Origin: Chlorops oryzae | Lineage: Eukaryota; Arthropoda; Insecta; Diptera; Chloropidae | DNA length: 64,000 bases | Assembly (NCBI GenBank): GCA_020466095.1 | Contig: CM035808.1 | Location: forward strand, 40,953,555-41,017,554 | Direction of reading: 5' to 3' | Shown here: positions 36,293-47,710 of the stretch, in pieces | Layout: each line of letters starts with the position of its first letter | How positions within the stretch are numbered: the first letter of the stretch is position 1 | Made by a program: the position numbers and the translations under genes | The notes under the pieces: generated by a model | What the model was told of the DNA's origin: nothing | The model's database searches: none | What the model saw: the letters and a program-made list of their open reading frames with translations, nothing else

Positions 36293-36630
36293 TCAGCACA
36301 GTCCAATGATGACTTTAATTGTAACCATATGCCCAACTGGAAAATTAAAAAGATACAAACAAAGAAAAAAAAAATAAACGGAAAATGGATATTTAAAAAA
36401 GAAAAACATTTTCGAGGTAAAATGCGAGACTAAATTTCAACAGAATTTTCCAAGTGCCAGATTGAAAAACAAAAATCCAGATTCGCAAACGCTCGGTTAA
36501 GAATTTCTGTCAGTGATTGTGAGCATTGACACTGAAGGAATGCGTATTCCATATGTTTTGAATGTGCGACTTCTGTACGGGCATGAGGATTTTGGGCATT
36601 TTTATCTTCTTGCTTTCTGCCTGGCGCATG
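36293..36630 (-). CDS. Possible last two exons of an unidentified gene
   Basis: On the minus strand, TTTTTAATTGTTTTATAG|C is followed by 32 open codons (MRQAESKK...THSF) ending at A|GTGTCA (36,630-36,533). TCTTTTTAATTTTCCAG then leads into 14 codons ending VIIGLC-stop (36,336-36,293). The phases agree, both acceptors are strong, and codon use is GC-richer at third positions than the surroundings. The product would be Lys-rich and is not recognised. Upstream exons were not established; open pieces around 36,700-36,800 and 37,750-37,890 are candidates. It could be a decayed gene or chance. Confidence 0.3.
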
Positions 36631-36848
36631 CTATAAAACAATTAAAAAGAAGAAAAATATTTTTAAATCAAAAACATTGAATGAACAGAGAAACCTAACG
36701 GCACATCATAAGGGCAATCGAGTACAAAAGATCTTTGCCCATGGTGCACACATTGAGTGTGTCATAAAATATTGTACTGTCGGTACGGTAATTGCAACCA
36801 GACAGCTAGCTACACGTGTGTGAGCGGAACCTCAAAAGAAGAAGAAAA

Positions 36849-37709
36849 CAAGTAAGGGTGTTATAGTCAGGCGAGCCTGACAATAGAATACCCGACACAG
36901 ACACACGTGTTTAAATAATTTTTAATATCAAGAGGTGTTTAAGGCCATATGGGGGCCCAATACACCGACTTTTGTTATATTTCTTTATGAAAACTGCCCC
37001 TCTGCCACGCCCACTTTTCCAATTTTTTGGAATTCTAATCGGAGGCTTAGATATACCCTCAAATCCTAAGTTTCATTGAAATATTTGGAAAAAGTCCGAT
37101 TTTGAGGCAGTTTTGAGATTTTTGTGACAGACCCTAGTACTGGAGGTACCCTTAATAATGGACCGATCTAGGAAATTTTTTTGGAGAATGTTTATGGCTA
37201 CAAAAGAAGCATAAGTGCCAACTTTCGTTCAAGTCCCATTTGAAGTTCGGGTGTAGGGGACAATTTTCGAAAAACGCCTTTCTGCCACGCCCCTTTTTAA
37301 AATTTTTGGAAATCGAATTACTTGCCTTGAAACATGTTCAAATATCAAACTTCATCAAAATATGTTGAAAAACTTCGAGTTTAGAGCAGTTTTTGTGATT
37401 TTCGTAACAGACCCTAGTACTAGAGGTACCCCTAAAAATGGTCCGATCGGGTCCATTCTCGAACTTGTTCTTACTCATGTCCCCGTGAGCACGCATACCA
37501 AATTTTGTCAAGATAGCTCAACTCCTTCGATAAGAAAACTGTATACAAACAGACGGACAGACAGACAGATGGACATGGCTAAATCGAATCTCCTGGTGAC
37601 ACTGATCATTTCTATATACATTTTGTATGGTCTATCTCGACTGGTTCTGGGTGTTACACACAACCACACAAACGCAATATACCCTCGACACAGAGTGTGT
37701 CGGGTATAA
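36849..37709 (+). mobile_element. DINE-1/mini-me-like element, copy 2
   Basis: Full-length copy starting AAGTAAGGGTGTTATAGTC and ending ACACAGAGTGTGTCGGGTATA. It has the GGACAGACAGACAGATGGAC proto-microsatellite and the GACATGGCTAAATCG core common to fly DINE/mini-me repeats. It is collinear with copies at 23,071 and 40,243. Confidence 0.8.
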
Positions 37710-39309
37710 AAACGGAGCATAAATGTGTTTTCGTCTGTACAAGCACTCACAACAAATCTAGACGTACCATTTTGGGTAATTAAGTCTGCAACACGATTTA
37801 AAATGAGGCTGTAAAACGTACGTTCCATATTATTTAAGTCGAGCAATTGTGTTTTTGACCAATTCGAAGAAGAAGACTGTCTCGGTTTTTAATTAAGACG
37901 ACAAAAGCAGCATTTGGCATGTTGGTTCCCTCTAGCGGTGCTAGTGAAATGATTCCGCCAAACTTTATTACGAATACGAAGCTTAACTACAGCGTTTTTG
38001 ATTATGAACAATTCTCCAGAGAAACTTTCTTTAATTTTATGAGGCCTTTCATGGAGAAAAGCAAGAAAATGAAATATTTTTAATTGAATTCTTTATGCAT
38101 AGCGGCCACATACTGAGTTATTCATATTCGGAACAATTTTATTTTAGTACACTGACTCAAACTGCTGTCGAATTTAACCCTACTATTATTCGTTTCTACG
38201 AATTGATATCTGATGAATGAGCAGTCATTCATTGCGAACTGGAACAACCATACGTGGAGGTCGATCTACAATGCGTTTACGAAACAAATTTGCTTTTGCC
38301 AAAGGGTCCAAAGGGATTTTATACATGTCGAAAGTACCGGAGATTCAGCATTATTTCTATATGATGCATAGAAAATTTATAATAAAATAGTCACAAAATG
38401 AAAGAAAATATAACAGAATTCGGTTCAAAAGAGTTGAACAGAGGAGTTCAGTTGATGGTGCGTCGATAAGTTGGTATACGTTTTTTCTGCTCCGTTACGA
38501 GCTTCTTTTTCCTACGAGGGTTGCTACTCATATTTCTGGCCTAACAATAAAAACACAACTATTTGCCATCAAAATTGGTTTTATCGTTTTTCAAAATATT
38601 CTCCTTCAAGAAGAATATTATTGTTCCTGAGGTGAAACTAATTTTCGAAGCACTATATCCACTCCGATAGAAGTATCTCCAAAACAGAAAATTTGAGCCC
38701 ATGAACCGCACCTTCAAGATCATATATGTGAAGATGTTATACACAGCGTTTGATTGTATATTTTCAATATTTTATGGCATCAATCGACACTACCTTGGAT
38801 AGGTATGTATATGTTTATGTACGTTTCTTAATCGAAGATTACTATTCGAGTTGATGTTCGTCGATTATTCAAACAGTTGTTGAAATGCAAATATTCGAAT
38901 ACATATTTGTTCAAAATCGAACGATCGAGTATATCATTAATTGTCATGTCATACAAAAATTGAAGAGAAGCAAGTAATTTACTCCATTTTAGAAAGCAAT
39001 GCTGTGCTACCGCAATTCTACCACTTCACTAAGCAAACATTTGAAAGAAGTTCACAAAAAGGACCAGACAAGCGCTATTTGAAGGAATAATTGTAAGGAA
39101 TATTTAAATCAAGTTTAAAAAAAAGACTGCTCAGAAATCTGTTCATGGGGGGCACTTGAATTTTGGAATGATTGTTTTAAATTGCACGTTTTCTTCTGGC
39201 AAATAGGCAATTTTTCCCATTTTGCAATACTGGGAAAAGTGGAGTGATCTCTCTCGGAACTTCCTTGTTGAATTTCTGCGATTTTCTCGTTTCATTCTAA
39301 AACAAAAAG

Positions 39310-39632
39310 ACTTGGTCGTTGAGGGCAGACTTGTTTGTAGGTCACCACCATCATGATCTCTTCCAATTTTTGGTCGTGGTCTCAATGGATTCTGTATTTC
39401 TAAGTTCCTTGAAGTTCTTATATAGCGGTGCTGCTCTGACAAAGACACCTTCCCGAGTACCTTTCCATCCAAAAATTTGGTTTGTGACCAGTTTGGTGTT
39501 ATAACGCTATGGTGAATTTGAGGGAAGGTTTAACACGCAAACCCACCTCTTCCAGCTCTCCTTTGCATTTCGATCACCTAAAGCCAGTGCTAGGTAGAAG
39601 AAAATCCTCCCTGCGCGGGGTATTGAACCCAC
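39310..39632 (-). mobile_element. tRNA-type SINE, 3' part, split by the foldback element
   Basis: Reading the minus strand, the SINE head lies at about 42,626-42,561 (A-box-like TAGCACAGTTGTAGCATG, then GTGGGTTCGATACC). It continues here after a duplicated GTGGGTTCAATAC. Joining across the foldback element restores a continuous tRNA-like head and body. The far end of the SINE is uncertain. Confidence 0.55.
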
Positions 39633-42560
39633 CTCTGTGAAGTTAGCACCCCAACATTAAAAATTTTTAAATTTATCAATTGGAATCGATTGACCATCGT
39701 CTGACCACTATTGCCCACTAAAAATTTTCGTTTGCCCGCCTTTTAAACGAAAGCTATTGACAAAAAACTTTTCGGGGGCTAACTTCACACTAGCCCCCGC
39801 TTTTCGAAAAACGTGTTTAAACAAGTAAATATTAATAATAAGGCTATGAAAACGTTTGACCATCTCGAGAAAACGTTTGACCACCTTGAAAACATTAAAA
39901 ATTTTGCATAAAAAAAAATATTTTTTAAATAAATAAAAAAATTTTTATAACTCTAAAATGACTTCCAAAAACGTAACTGTGCAAAAATGACAAATGGTTG
40001 TGAAAAAATATCGATTGACCTCTATTTCCCACCAAAAATTTTCGTTTGCCCACCTTTTAAACGAAAGTTTTTGACAAAAAACTTTTCGGGGGCGAAATTC
40101 ACATGAGCCCCCAATATTGGAAAAACGCATATGACCGAGTAAATTTCATTAAAACACATTTCTCACGATTGACTATTGTTTCTAATCGTCCGATTAACAT
40201 TGTCCACCAAAAATGTTCGTTTGCCCACCACATGTCTAAAACAAGTAAGGGTGTTATAGTCAGGCGAGCCTGACAATAAAATACCCGACACAGACATACG
40301 TGTTCAAATAATTTGTAATATCAAGAGGTGTTTAAGGCCATTAGGGGCCCCATATACCGACTTTTGTTGAATTTCTTTATGAAAACCACCCTTTTTCCAC
40401 GCCCACTTTTCCAATTTTTTTTGTTTTCTAATCGGAGGCCTTAATAAACGCTCAAATTCTAAGTTTCAGTGGAATATCTCAAAAAAATCCGATTTTGGGG
40501 CAGTTTTGAGATTTTTGTGACAGACCCTAGTACTGGAGGTACCCTTTATAATGGACCGATCAAGGAATTTTTTTCTAAGGATTTTTATGGCTACAAAGGA
40601 AGCATAACTGCCAAATTTCGTTCAAGTCCCATTTGAAATTCGGGTGTAGAAGGCAATTTTCGAAACACGCTCTTCGGCCACGCCCACTTTTCCAATTTTT
40701 TGAAATTGAATAACTTGACTTCAAATATGTTCAACTATCAAATTTCATCAAATATCTTGAAAAACTTCGATTTAAGAGCAGTTTTTGTGATTTTCGTAAG
40801 AGACCCTAGTACTGGAAGTACCCCTAAAATGGTCCGATCGGGTCCATACTCGAACTTGTTCTTACTCATGTGCTTGTGAGTACGCATATCAAATTTCATC
40901 AAGATAGCTCAACTCCTTCGATAAGAAAACTGTATACAAACAGACGGACAGACAGACAGATGGACATGGCTAAATCGAATCTCCTGGCGACGCTGATCAT
41001 TTCTATATATATTTTGTATAGTCTATCTCAACTGGTTCTGGGTGTTACAAACAACCACACAAACGCAATATACCCTCGACACAGAGTGTGTCGGGTATAA
41101 TGATTCGGTTTTCGATCCTAACCAAGAATATTCCTACACGATATCTATCTATACCTGCTGAACTTAGTTCTAGCTGTTACAAAATCCTCACAAAACTAAC
41201 ATACCCTGCTTACGCTGGGTATAAAAAGAAGACATACCTTACACATGTATCTTTGAATGTATTCATATCCCTGGAGTAATATGGACTGAGCCCTGTGTAG
41301 CCTTTGGTCAGTCCTTCATGTTACCAGTACTAGTCCCCTCATAATTCCACTTCTAATGTATTCAACTGGCCTTTTTAACATGGGCCTGTCCTAGGGGTGG
41401 ACTAGTCCGCAAAACGGCTGATCATAGGCCATTTTTTTTGGGTCAATTGTCGTAATTTTGTATGGTTTTAAGATAGTCATATGAGGAAAATAAACAAAAA
41501 ATTTCTTATATATATTTTAAGTTGATGAAACTGTCATTTACAGACTACCCATAAACCAACCCCTTTATTACCGACCACCGGCTAGCCAAATTCGATGGAG
41601 CGAACTGCCATAATTTAACCGGTAGGGTTTGGACCGGTCAAAGGCCAGTCCCTCTTAGAAAACTGACCGGCTCATTACTGCAGGGAAAGGATAGCCACAC
41701 GAATAGAGACACAGTGTGCAAATATTATTGTATGATAGTTGCAATTAATTTTAAAGCAAATCTATTTTGCTCTGATGCATTCGTTTTTGTCGAAAACTAG
41801 AATTAATTTTATTTCAATTTTCTAAATGAGATTAATAAAAGAAATATATTTTTATATTAATAACATGTTTTCACATAGTGAATTAACTAAATGAATTAGA
41901 GTTATTTCGGGCTAATGTGAATTTCGCCCCCGAAAAGTTTTCGTCAATAACTTTCGTTTTAAAGGTGGGCAAACGAACATTTTTGGTGGACAATGTTAAT
42001 CGGACGATTAGAAACAATAGTCAATCGTGAGAAATGTGTTTTAATGAAATTTACTCGGTCATATGCGTTTTTCCAATATTGGGGGCTCATGTGAATTTCG
42101 CCCCCGAAAAGTTTTTTTTCAATAACTTTTGTTTAAAAGGTGGTCAAATGAAAATTTTTGGTGGGAAATAGAGGTCAATCGATCTTCTTTCACAACCATT
42201 TGTCATTTTTGCACAGTTACGTTTTTGGAAGTCATTTTAGAGTTATAAAATTTATTTTATTTATTTAAAAAAAAATTTTTTTTATGCAAAATTTTTAATG
42301 TTTTCAAGGTGGTCAAACGTTTTCTCGAGATGGTCAAACGTTTTCATAGCCTTATTATTAATATTTACTTGTTTAAACACGTTTTTCGAAAAGCGGGGGC
42401 TAGTGTGAAGTTAGCCCCCGAAAAGTTTTTTGTCAATAACTTTCGTTTAAAAGGTGGGCAAACGAAAATTTTTCGTGGGCAATAGTGGTCAAATGATGGT
42501 CAATCGATTCCAATTGATAAATTTAAAAATTTTTAATGTTGGGGTGCTAACTTCACAGAG
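39633..42560. mobile_element. Foldback-like transposon with about 600-bp inverted arms
   Basis: The left arm (39,633-about 40,229) is inverted at about 41,965-42,560; outer ends are CTCTGTGAAGTTAGCACC / GGTGCTAACTTCACAGAG. Direct 13-bp flanks GTATTGAACCCAC (39620-39632) and GTATCGAACCCAC (42561-42573) look like a target duplication with one change. The arms contain repeated modules: AAAAGTTTTTTGTCAATAAC, GTGGGCAAACG, and hairpins of the form GGGGGCTA...TAGCCCCC. The right arm has a third module further in. The loop contains a later DINE-like insertion (40,243-41,100) and AT-rich DNA. No transposase is seen. Confidence 0.85.
40243..41100 (+). mobile_element. DINE-1/mini-me-like element, copy 3
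   Basis: Full-length copy inserted just inside the left arm of the foldback element. It is followed directly by a second, different DINE-like 3' end (41,101-41,225, ending TACGCTGGGTATAAA). That is either a tandem insertion or an alternative terminus. Confidence 0.8.
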
Positions 42561-42829
42561 GTATCGAACCCACAACTTCTAGACTGAGAGGAAAGCATGC
42601 TACAACTGTGCTACTGACAGCCACATATACGGGCACTATTAGAAATATATATAAACATATCTAAAAAGAAGAAAATAAAGCGATCGTTCGAATAGTTTGA
42701 AGCTACTATTCGAATAAGTAGTTGCTGATTTCCGAATATTCGAATACTCGACGGCGAACGATTATTCGAATAGTGAAAATCGATTTTCGATATTCGAATA
42801 AAATTGTATTCGAATAATTAGAGCTCTGT

Positions 42830-43560
42830 TAACCCAATAAAAATTTTTCCCACCCCCAAAGAGGGTGGCCTCAAAAGGCCTCAAAATTGGGATAATTTTG
42901 CATTATGAAAAATTACCCCAAATCAAAAAATGAAAAAAGGCCCCAAATGTAACAATTTTGAAAAATGCAAAATGACCCAAAAAAAAAAAATAATAAATAA
43001 AAATAAAAAAGGCCTCAAAAAAAAAAAAGAAAAATCGCCCTAAAACTCGTGTTGTTGTTTTCAATTCAAAATTTTGGGGCATTGGAGGCCATAAAATGGT
43101 CATTTCGAAAACATAGTTCAAACTGAAAAAAACATTTTTGTATGATTGTATATTGACGGCGAAAGCGTCTGTGTTCACTCTAAAGGGCGAACATTTTGAG
43201 TGAAAATTGAAATATCTTAATTTTTGGGGGTGGGAAAAAAAATTATTGGGTGGCCATTGGAGCTCTCGGAGTGATCATTCTAAATCACCGCTGGAAATTT
43301 GAAAAAAGTTAATTTTAAAACTTTTTGCGACCGACTATAGAATGTCATACTTCAAAGGGTCACTTGGGGTAAAAGTTGAAAAATCTCCATTTTTGGGGGT
43401 GGACAAAAAAAGTTATTTGGTGGTCATTGGAGGTCTCAGAATGGTATTTTTGAAGAAGTATTCAAAATTCAGAAAAAAAACAATTTTGTGGCTGCGTGAA
43501 GTTGGCCCAAGCATTTTCAAAGGGGCTTTTCCCCTCTTTGGGGGGTGGGAAAAAAAGTTA
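42830..43560 (+). repeat. Degenerate tandem modules with GGGGGTGGGAAAAAAA core
   Basis: A core TTTTTGGGGGTGGRMAAAAA followed by TTATTKGGTGG occurs near 43,222, 43,393 and 43,537, with GGTCATTGGAGGTCTC-type words between. An inverted partial unit (TTTTTCCCACCCCCAAAGAG) sits at about 42,844. Spacing is 146-171 bp. The short ORFs inside follow from low complexity. Confidence 0.6.
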
Positions 43561-44580
43561 TTGGGTGGGCAAAAGTGGGCAAAAAATTTGCATTTGTCTC
43601 CATTGGTTTTATTCGATTTGGACATTTTTTTTCGCCAAGTTCCCACTGCTTACGTTATGTCACATGTCCACGAAAAACGTATTGGAGTGAACGTCGGCCA
43701 CAATTAAATTCGTTAAAGCAATAAATAAACCATATCCCAATATTCAAATTATAGATGCATTTGTGTCCGCATGCATTGTTTGTTAATCATATCGATTTTG
43801 ATACGTGGTCGTTTGAAGCGAAATCTTTTATTTTTATGAGGGGATGTAGAAAATTTTTTCCTCAGTGGAAATCGGTGAGTAATATTTTAGGCGCCGGTTT
43901 ATTTTCTACAAAATATTCATTTAAAATCACATAATTGCATATGGGCATTTCCAAATGGACGCGACACTTAAATGAGCAATTTTAAGTCCTCAATTCAAGT
44001 AAGCGGTAAATAGTACTTTTACTTCTCAATACTTTCGTGCAGCTTATGCGGACTTTTATATTTTTCAAAGTTTCTATGCAGTGCCGAATGGCAATCAGCT
44101 ACATACGGATGCGACAAAAAGTTTACTTTTTCTGGAAATGCCCACACTCATAAGTGTCTTGAAATAGAATGACTGAAAATCGCCAAAAGCTGAAAGCACG
44201 TTCAAATGCGATTTTACGCTTGCTTGAAAGATCAGAATTCTGAGCTGCAAGTTTCAGCTTAAATCGTTACGGATAAGCGGCTTTACAGACAAAAGATCAA
44301 CTTCTTTAAAATGCAAATTGTCTCGTCGACCTTTCGAGAAAATTATTATTAACTACAAATTAATTAACTCCAAGCAAAGCCGGATTTTTAAATTGACTTT
44401 TTAATATAATTAATAATGGGGTTTAATCTATTTATTGAGTATTCGACAATGAACGACAGAAAATGAAAGCAAAATCATAGCTTAACCTTCTTTAATAATA
44501 AAGTGACCCCCTATTGTTTAATAATAAAGTCTCTGCCATTTTCCGTTGATAGCACTGTGCCAGTCGGAAATCTCAACAAC

Positions 44581-45336
44581 GGGTAGTCCTAGTGGGTAAA
44601 CTAAATTCGACTACGCTGATATTTTTAAGAAGGGTTTAAATCATGATGAAAATCATGAAGAGGTCGATTAAATACGTAAGGCTTTTGCCGAATATGTTTC
44701 TGTTGTAGGTATTTTTGTACCGACCACAGACAAGCTAGAGACTTCATGCCAGTCTTCTCAAAGGCCAGAACGAAAGAGCTCTTATTGCTCAACAGGACTG
44801 GAATTCGACTTGTCACAGGTTTTCTCACTGGACATTGTAGAGTAAACAAACATTGGGTCAAACCTTGGTTTAACTAGAGACGACAGCTGCAGATTCTATA
44901 ACGAAGAAGAGGAGACAGCGGAGCACATTATGTGCCACTGTGATAGTCTTGCAAGACTCAGACTTCGTTACTTATATACCGCCTATCCCTCCGCAATGGA
45001 GGTAGGTAAAATATCTCCACGGGACATTGTGGCATTCTTGAATGCCACTCGCCTATGGAATTAGAAAAGGGTAGTCACAAAAATCCTTTCAGGATGCAGT
45101 GACGCGGAGACTCGCTTCCCAAACCCATTGTTAATCTAATCTAATCTAGGTATTTTTGTTATTTTTATACTTATGCGTTTGATTTACTGTGATTTACATT
45201 TAAAAAAGTAAAAAATTGTTTGTTTTTTTTATTTGTTCCTGGACCCGATATCTCGAAAATGGTCACCAACTTCGGAAAATGACTAGCCATTTTGGAATCA
45301 GCGTAGTCGAATTAGGTTTACCCCCTAGGACTACCC
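44581..45336. mobile_element. MITE split by a LINE remnant
   Basis: Ends GGGTAGTCCTAGTGGGTAAA and (inverted) GGGTAGTCCTAGGGGGTAAA continue into ATTCGACTACGCTGAT on both sides. Between the arms lies about 0.5 kb of non-LTR retrotransposon sequence. Confidence 0.75.
44640..45148 (+). pseudogene. Non-LTR retrotransposon (Jockey/I-like) 3' remnant
   Basis: One frame reads RTGIRLVTGFLTGHC. After a frameshift, another reads CRFYNEEEETAEHIMCHC, then LARLRLRYL, and ends at FLNATRLWN-stop. This is the familiar C-terminal region after RNase H in many fly LINEs, including the Cys/His cluster. The 3' tail is a short TAATC/TAATCT repeat at 45,132-45,147. It is 5'-truncated and inactive. Confidence 0.8.
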
Positions 45337-45532
45337 TTTGTTGAAAATAAAAAGTTCCCAATTCGATCACAGTTATCCTTTTGTATGTGTTTATGTGGGT
45401 TATTTTTAGCTAATATTAGCTAGTAAAATTTTATTTTCAATATTATACATTCCTATTCTCTATCATTCATATGGCTCCTTAATGAACGGGATTATTTTAG
45501 TCTTATTATATCTAAATGTATTTCTTTCACTT

Positions 45533-45538
45533 TTTATT
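45533..45538 (-). terminator. Candidate polyadenylation signal for the mth-like GPCR
   Basis: AATAAA on the minus strand lies about 135 bp past the receptor stop codon. It is the nearest clear signal seen. Confidence 0.4.
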
Positions 45539-45670
45539 TCACTATGCCGACCATTAAATAAGTTAAGACCTCTCAATAGCAGACATTTCTGAGCTAAGGG
45601 CCAAGGTAATGTGAGACGTGAAAATGTTTTTAACCCAAAATGTTACATATATGATACGTACTCACTCATA

Positions 45671-47710
45671 TTAACACATAGTTTCCATGGGAATTTTCGT
45701 TTGCTGCTGTTGCTCCTTCTGTTCCTTCGGGTATTGTTGAACTCCATTGCAAGCACTAATCGTCGAATTTGTCAATCCACCATGAATGGAAGTATTTTGT
45801 GTGATCTCAGCGCCGCAAGCAGCCAACGAAGGTAAACCTTGAGATGAACTTGAATGCTGAACTCCATTCGTCGTATTCGTAATCTCCTGACGGGAGCGTG
45901 GACAGCAAAAACGTTTACAGGCAGCCCAAACTTGCGGTTGGCACCCAACAACGATGAATATGAATACACCTTGTAGTGCATTGATCAGATCGGTGAAAAA
46001 CCATGCTGCATGTGGACCGCCAATCAGCCATGAAATAATATCCGCAATCCATGTGACACCCATAACCACAACCAATTTCAGACAGACCTTGCCTAAGGCA
46101 GTTTTCTCCGTTGATGACTTAACGTCATCGCGTTTCCAAAGGCCGCACGTTAGTTGATGTGTCGTCGAAACAAATAGAATAATATTTGCACAGAGCAAGA
46201 TGCCAACTGGACCGAAAAAATATGCGAAAATAGATAAATGCTCGCCGCTGAACCAGCACGAGCGGACGCCAAACTCTGGACGCAGCAGCTGCGTTTCGGG
46301 TATTTGATCGACAAACGCCGCAATGACGGTAATAAGCATCGGTATTCCCCACGCGTACGCTGAGTAAAGACGAAGTCGCAGCAATTCTTGATTACGCTCC
46401 AACGAACTAGGACGGAAATCACGGAAAGTCCACCAAATGTTAAAGCACATCGTATTGAGCCAGAAGAATGCAGCCAAAAAGAAGAAATGCATTGCACTAG
46501 CGACCAACGAACAGGGTAAAGTACCCAATTCCAATGAGCTCGTCAATTCCGAGAAGGCGAGCAGAAAATCTCCAACGAACAGACAGAAGACATAGAAGAT
46601 CTGACAGCGCCAATGCAGCACATGATGCACCGATGGCATCAGATAGCTGGCTACTAATGTTGCTGCAAGGAAAACCACAGAGATTACAAGACCAATTCGC
46701 AGTGCCGCTACTTGAATATGGTCGCTAGCACTGCCAACATTTTGCACGCCTATCGGCGAAACAGACGTGTGCACTGCATTCGATGCACCAGTTACAGCAA
46801 AATGATGCAGACACGTAAAGACTTTAATGCGCGCGCTACTCGAATTCGTATTCGAATTGGAAGTTAAATCTTCACGTAAATGTTCCAGACAGTAATCTGA
46901 TGGTGCAAAGATCTTCTGCTGTAACTGTATCGAGCCGTCATCGTTCGTAGACTTGAATTGCGATTCTGACCAATCGCCAGCTATTGCGTATGCCGTCGAA
47001 GAATCATGACATACAGGAAAACCATAAACCGTCTGATAGATGCTCTCGTTCAATGGAAGCCTCAAGCGTTCCCAATCTGTGTCAGTCTCAACATGGCAAC
47101 TTTTCCTTGTAGAATCATAGCTTCCATGCTTGCCGCAGCATTTTCGAATGCGCAAATTTGCCTTCTGACGCATATTGGCAGCCGTTTGCGGAAAGCAAAC
47201 AAGTGCAGCATCATAGTCCACGCAAAAACGACGAGGTTCAATCAACTGGCTGCGTTCTCGTAGAAATAAAGATCCATTCGAAAAGAGTATGATATTATTA
47301 CCTCCCGTAAAGAGTTCTAGTTCACTTGATGAACTGCAACTACCCTGATGCGATTGTTCGGTGGATAAGTTTTTTGTTAGCAAAGGACGTACGTTTTCAT
47401 TAAAACTTATAAACTTCGGACTCTTTCCTTTTGGCTCGTAATAGGTACGATTCTTAACCAAGAATATCGGAGGAACCCATTGCGTTGGATTCCCGGCGAC
47501 ACAATTTTCCATTTCCAAATGCTCGCTGAAGTGACAACATTTATTTAGGCGCACGCGCGGCGGCGGTGGTAAGCGAGGTGGTAAACCGTGACCAGGTGTC
47601 ACTTGGACTTCTGCATCGTATGCGACAACATCGTCAAGAAAATGTACGCTAAACGTCAATAAAAAAATAAGTAATATTCTGCTAATACTATTGGGTATCG
47701 TCGTCAGCAT
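45671..47710 (-). CDS. Methuselah-like class B GPCR, complete (mthl1-like)
   Basis: A single 679-codon exon. The start MLTTIPN precedes a hydrophobic signal segment (about residues 10-25). The extracellular domain (26-334) is Cys-rich, with CC pairs at 58-59 and 191-192, and has several N-x-S/T sites. Seven membrane segments follow at roughly 335-357, 370-391, 402-426, 449-468, 492-515, 540-563 and 570-590. C400 and C485 are placed for the usual extracellular-loop disulphide. WWTFRDFRP after TM3 and a palmitoylation-like CKRFCC after TM7 fit the family. The tail ends in a Gln-rich stretch. Length and the TM3-TM4 loop best recall Drosophila mthl1 (Mist, the Fog receptor), but the orthology is inferred. 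The intronless structure is notable. Confidence 0.85.
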   Translation of the reverse strand: MLTTIPNSISRILLIFLLTFSVHFLDDVVAYDAEVQVTPGHGLPPRLPPPPRVRLNKCCHFSEHLEMENCVAGNPTQWVPPIFLVKNRTYYEPKGKSPKFISFNENVRPLLTKNLSTEQSHQGSCSSSSELELFTGGNNIILFSNGSLFLRERSQLIEPRRFCVDYDAALVCFPQTAANMRQKANLRIRKCCGKHGSYDSTRKSCHVETDTDWERLRLPLNESIYQTVYGFPVCHDSSTAYAIAGDWSESQFKSTNDDGSIQLQQKIFAPSDYCLEHLREDLTSNSNTNSSSARIKVFTCLHHFAVTGASNAVHTSVSPIGVQNVGSASDHIQVAALRIGLVISVVFLAATLVASYLMPSVHHVLHWRCQIFYVFCLFVGDFLLAFSELTSSLELGTLPCSLVASAMHFFFLAAFFWLNTMCFNIWWTFRDFRPSSLERNQELLRLRLYSAYAWGIPMLITVIAAFVDQIPETQLLRPEFGVRSCWFSGEHLSIFAYFFGPVGILLCANIILFVSTTHQLTCGLWKRDDVKSSTEKTALGKVCLKLVVVMGVTWIADIISWLIGGPHAAWFFTDLINALQGVFIFIVVGCQPQVWAACKRFCCPRSRQEITNTTNGVQHSSSSQGLPSLAACGAEITQNTSIHGGLTNSTISACNGVQQYPKEQKEQQQQTKIPMETMC

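Noticed and set aside
37508..37846. 112-codon minus-strand frame crossing the DINE-like element edge
   Set aside because: Its C-terminal half is the transposon and similar frames occur in the other copies. The upstream half (LILNRVADLITQ) might be exonic but no consistent splice model could be fixed.
39143..39472. 109-codon minus-strand frame rich in Arg/Lys
   Set aside because: It overlaps repeat-like DNA next to the SINE, has no recognisable domain and no supporting splice or start context.
43342..43707. 121-codon plus-strand frame
   Set aside because: It coincides with the GGGGGTGGGAAAAAAA modules, is open on the opposite strand as well, and has the skewed Lys/Gly/Phe composition expected from the repeat.
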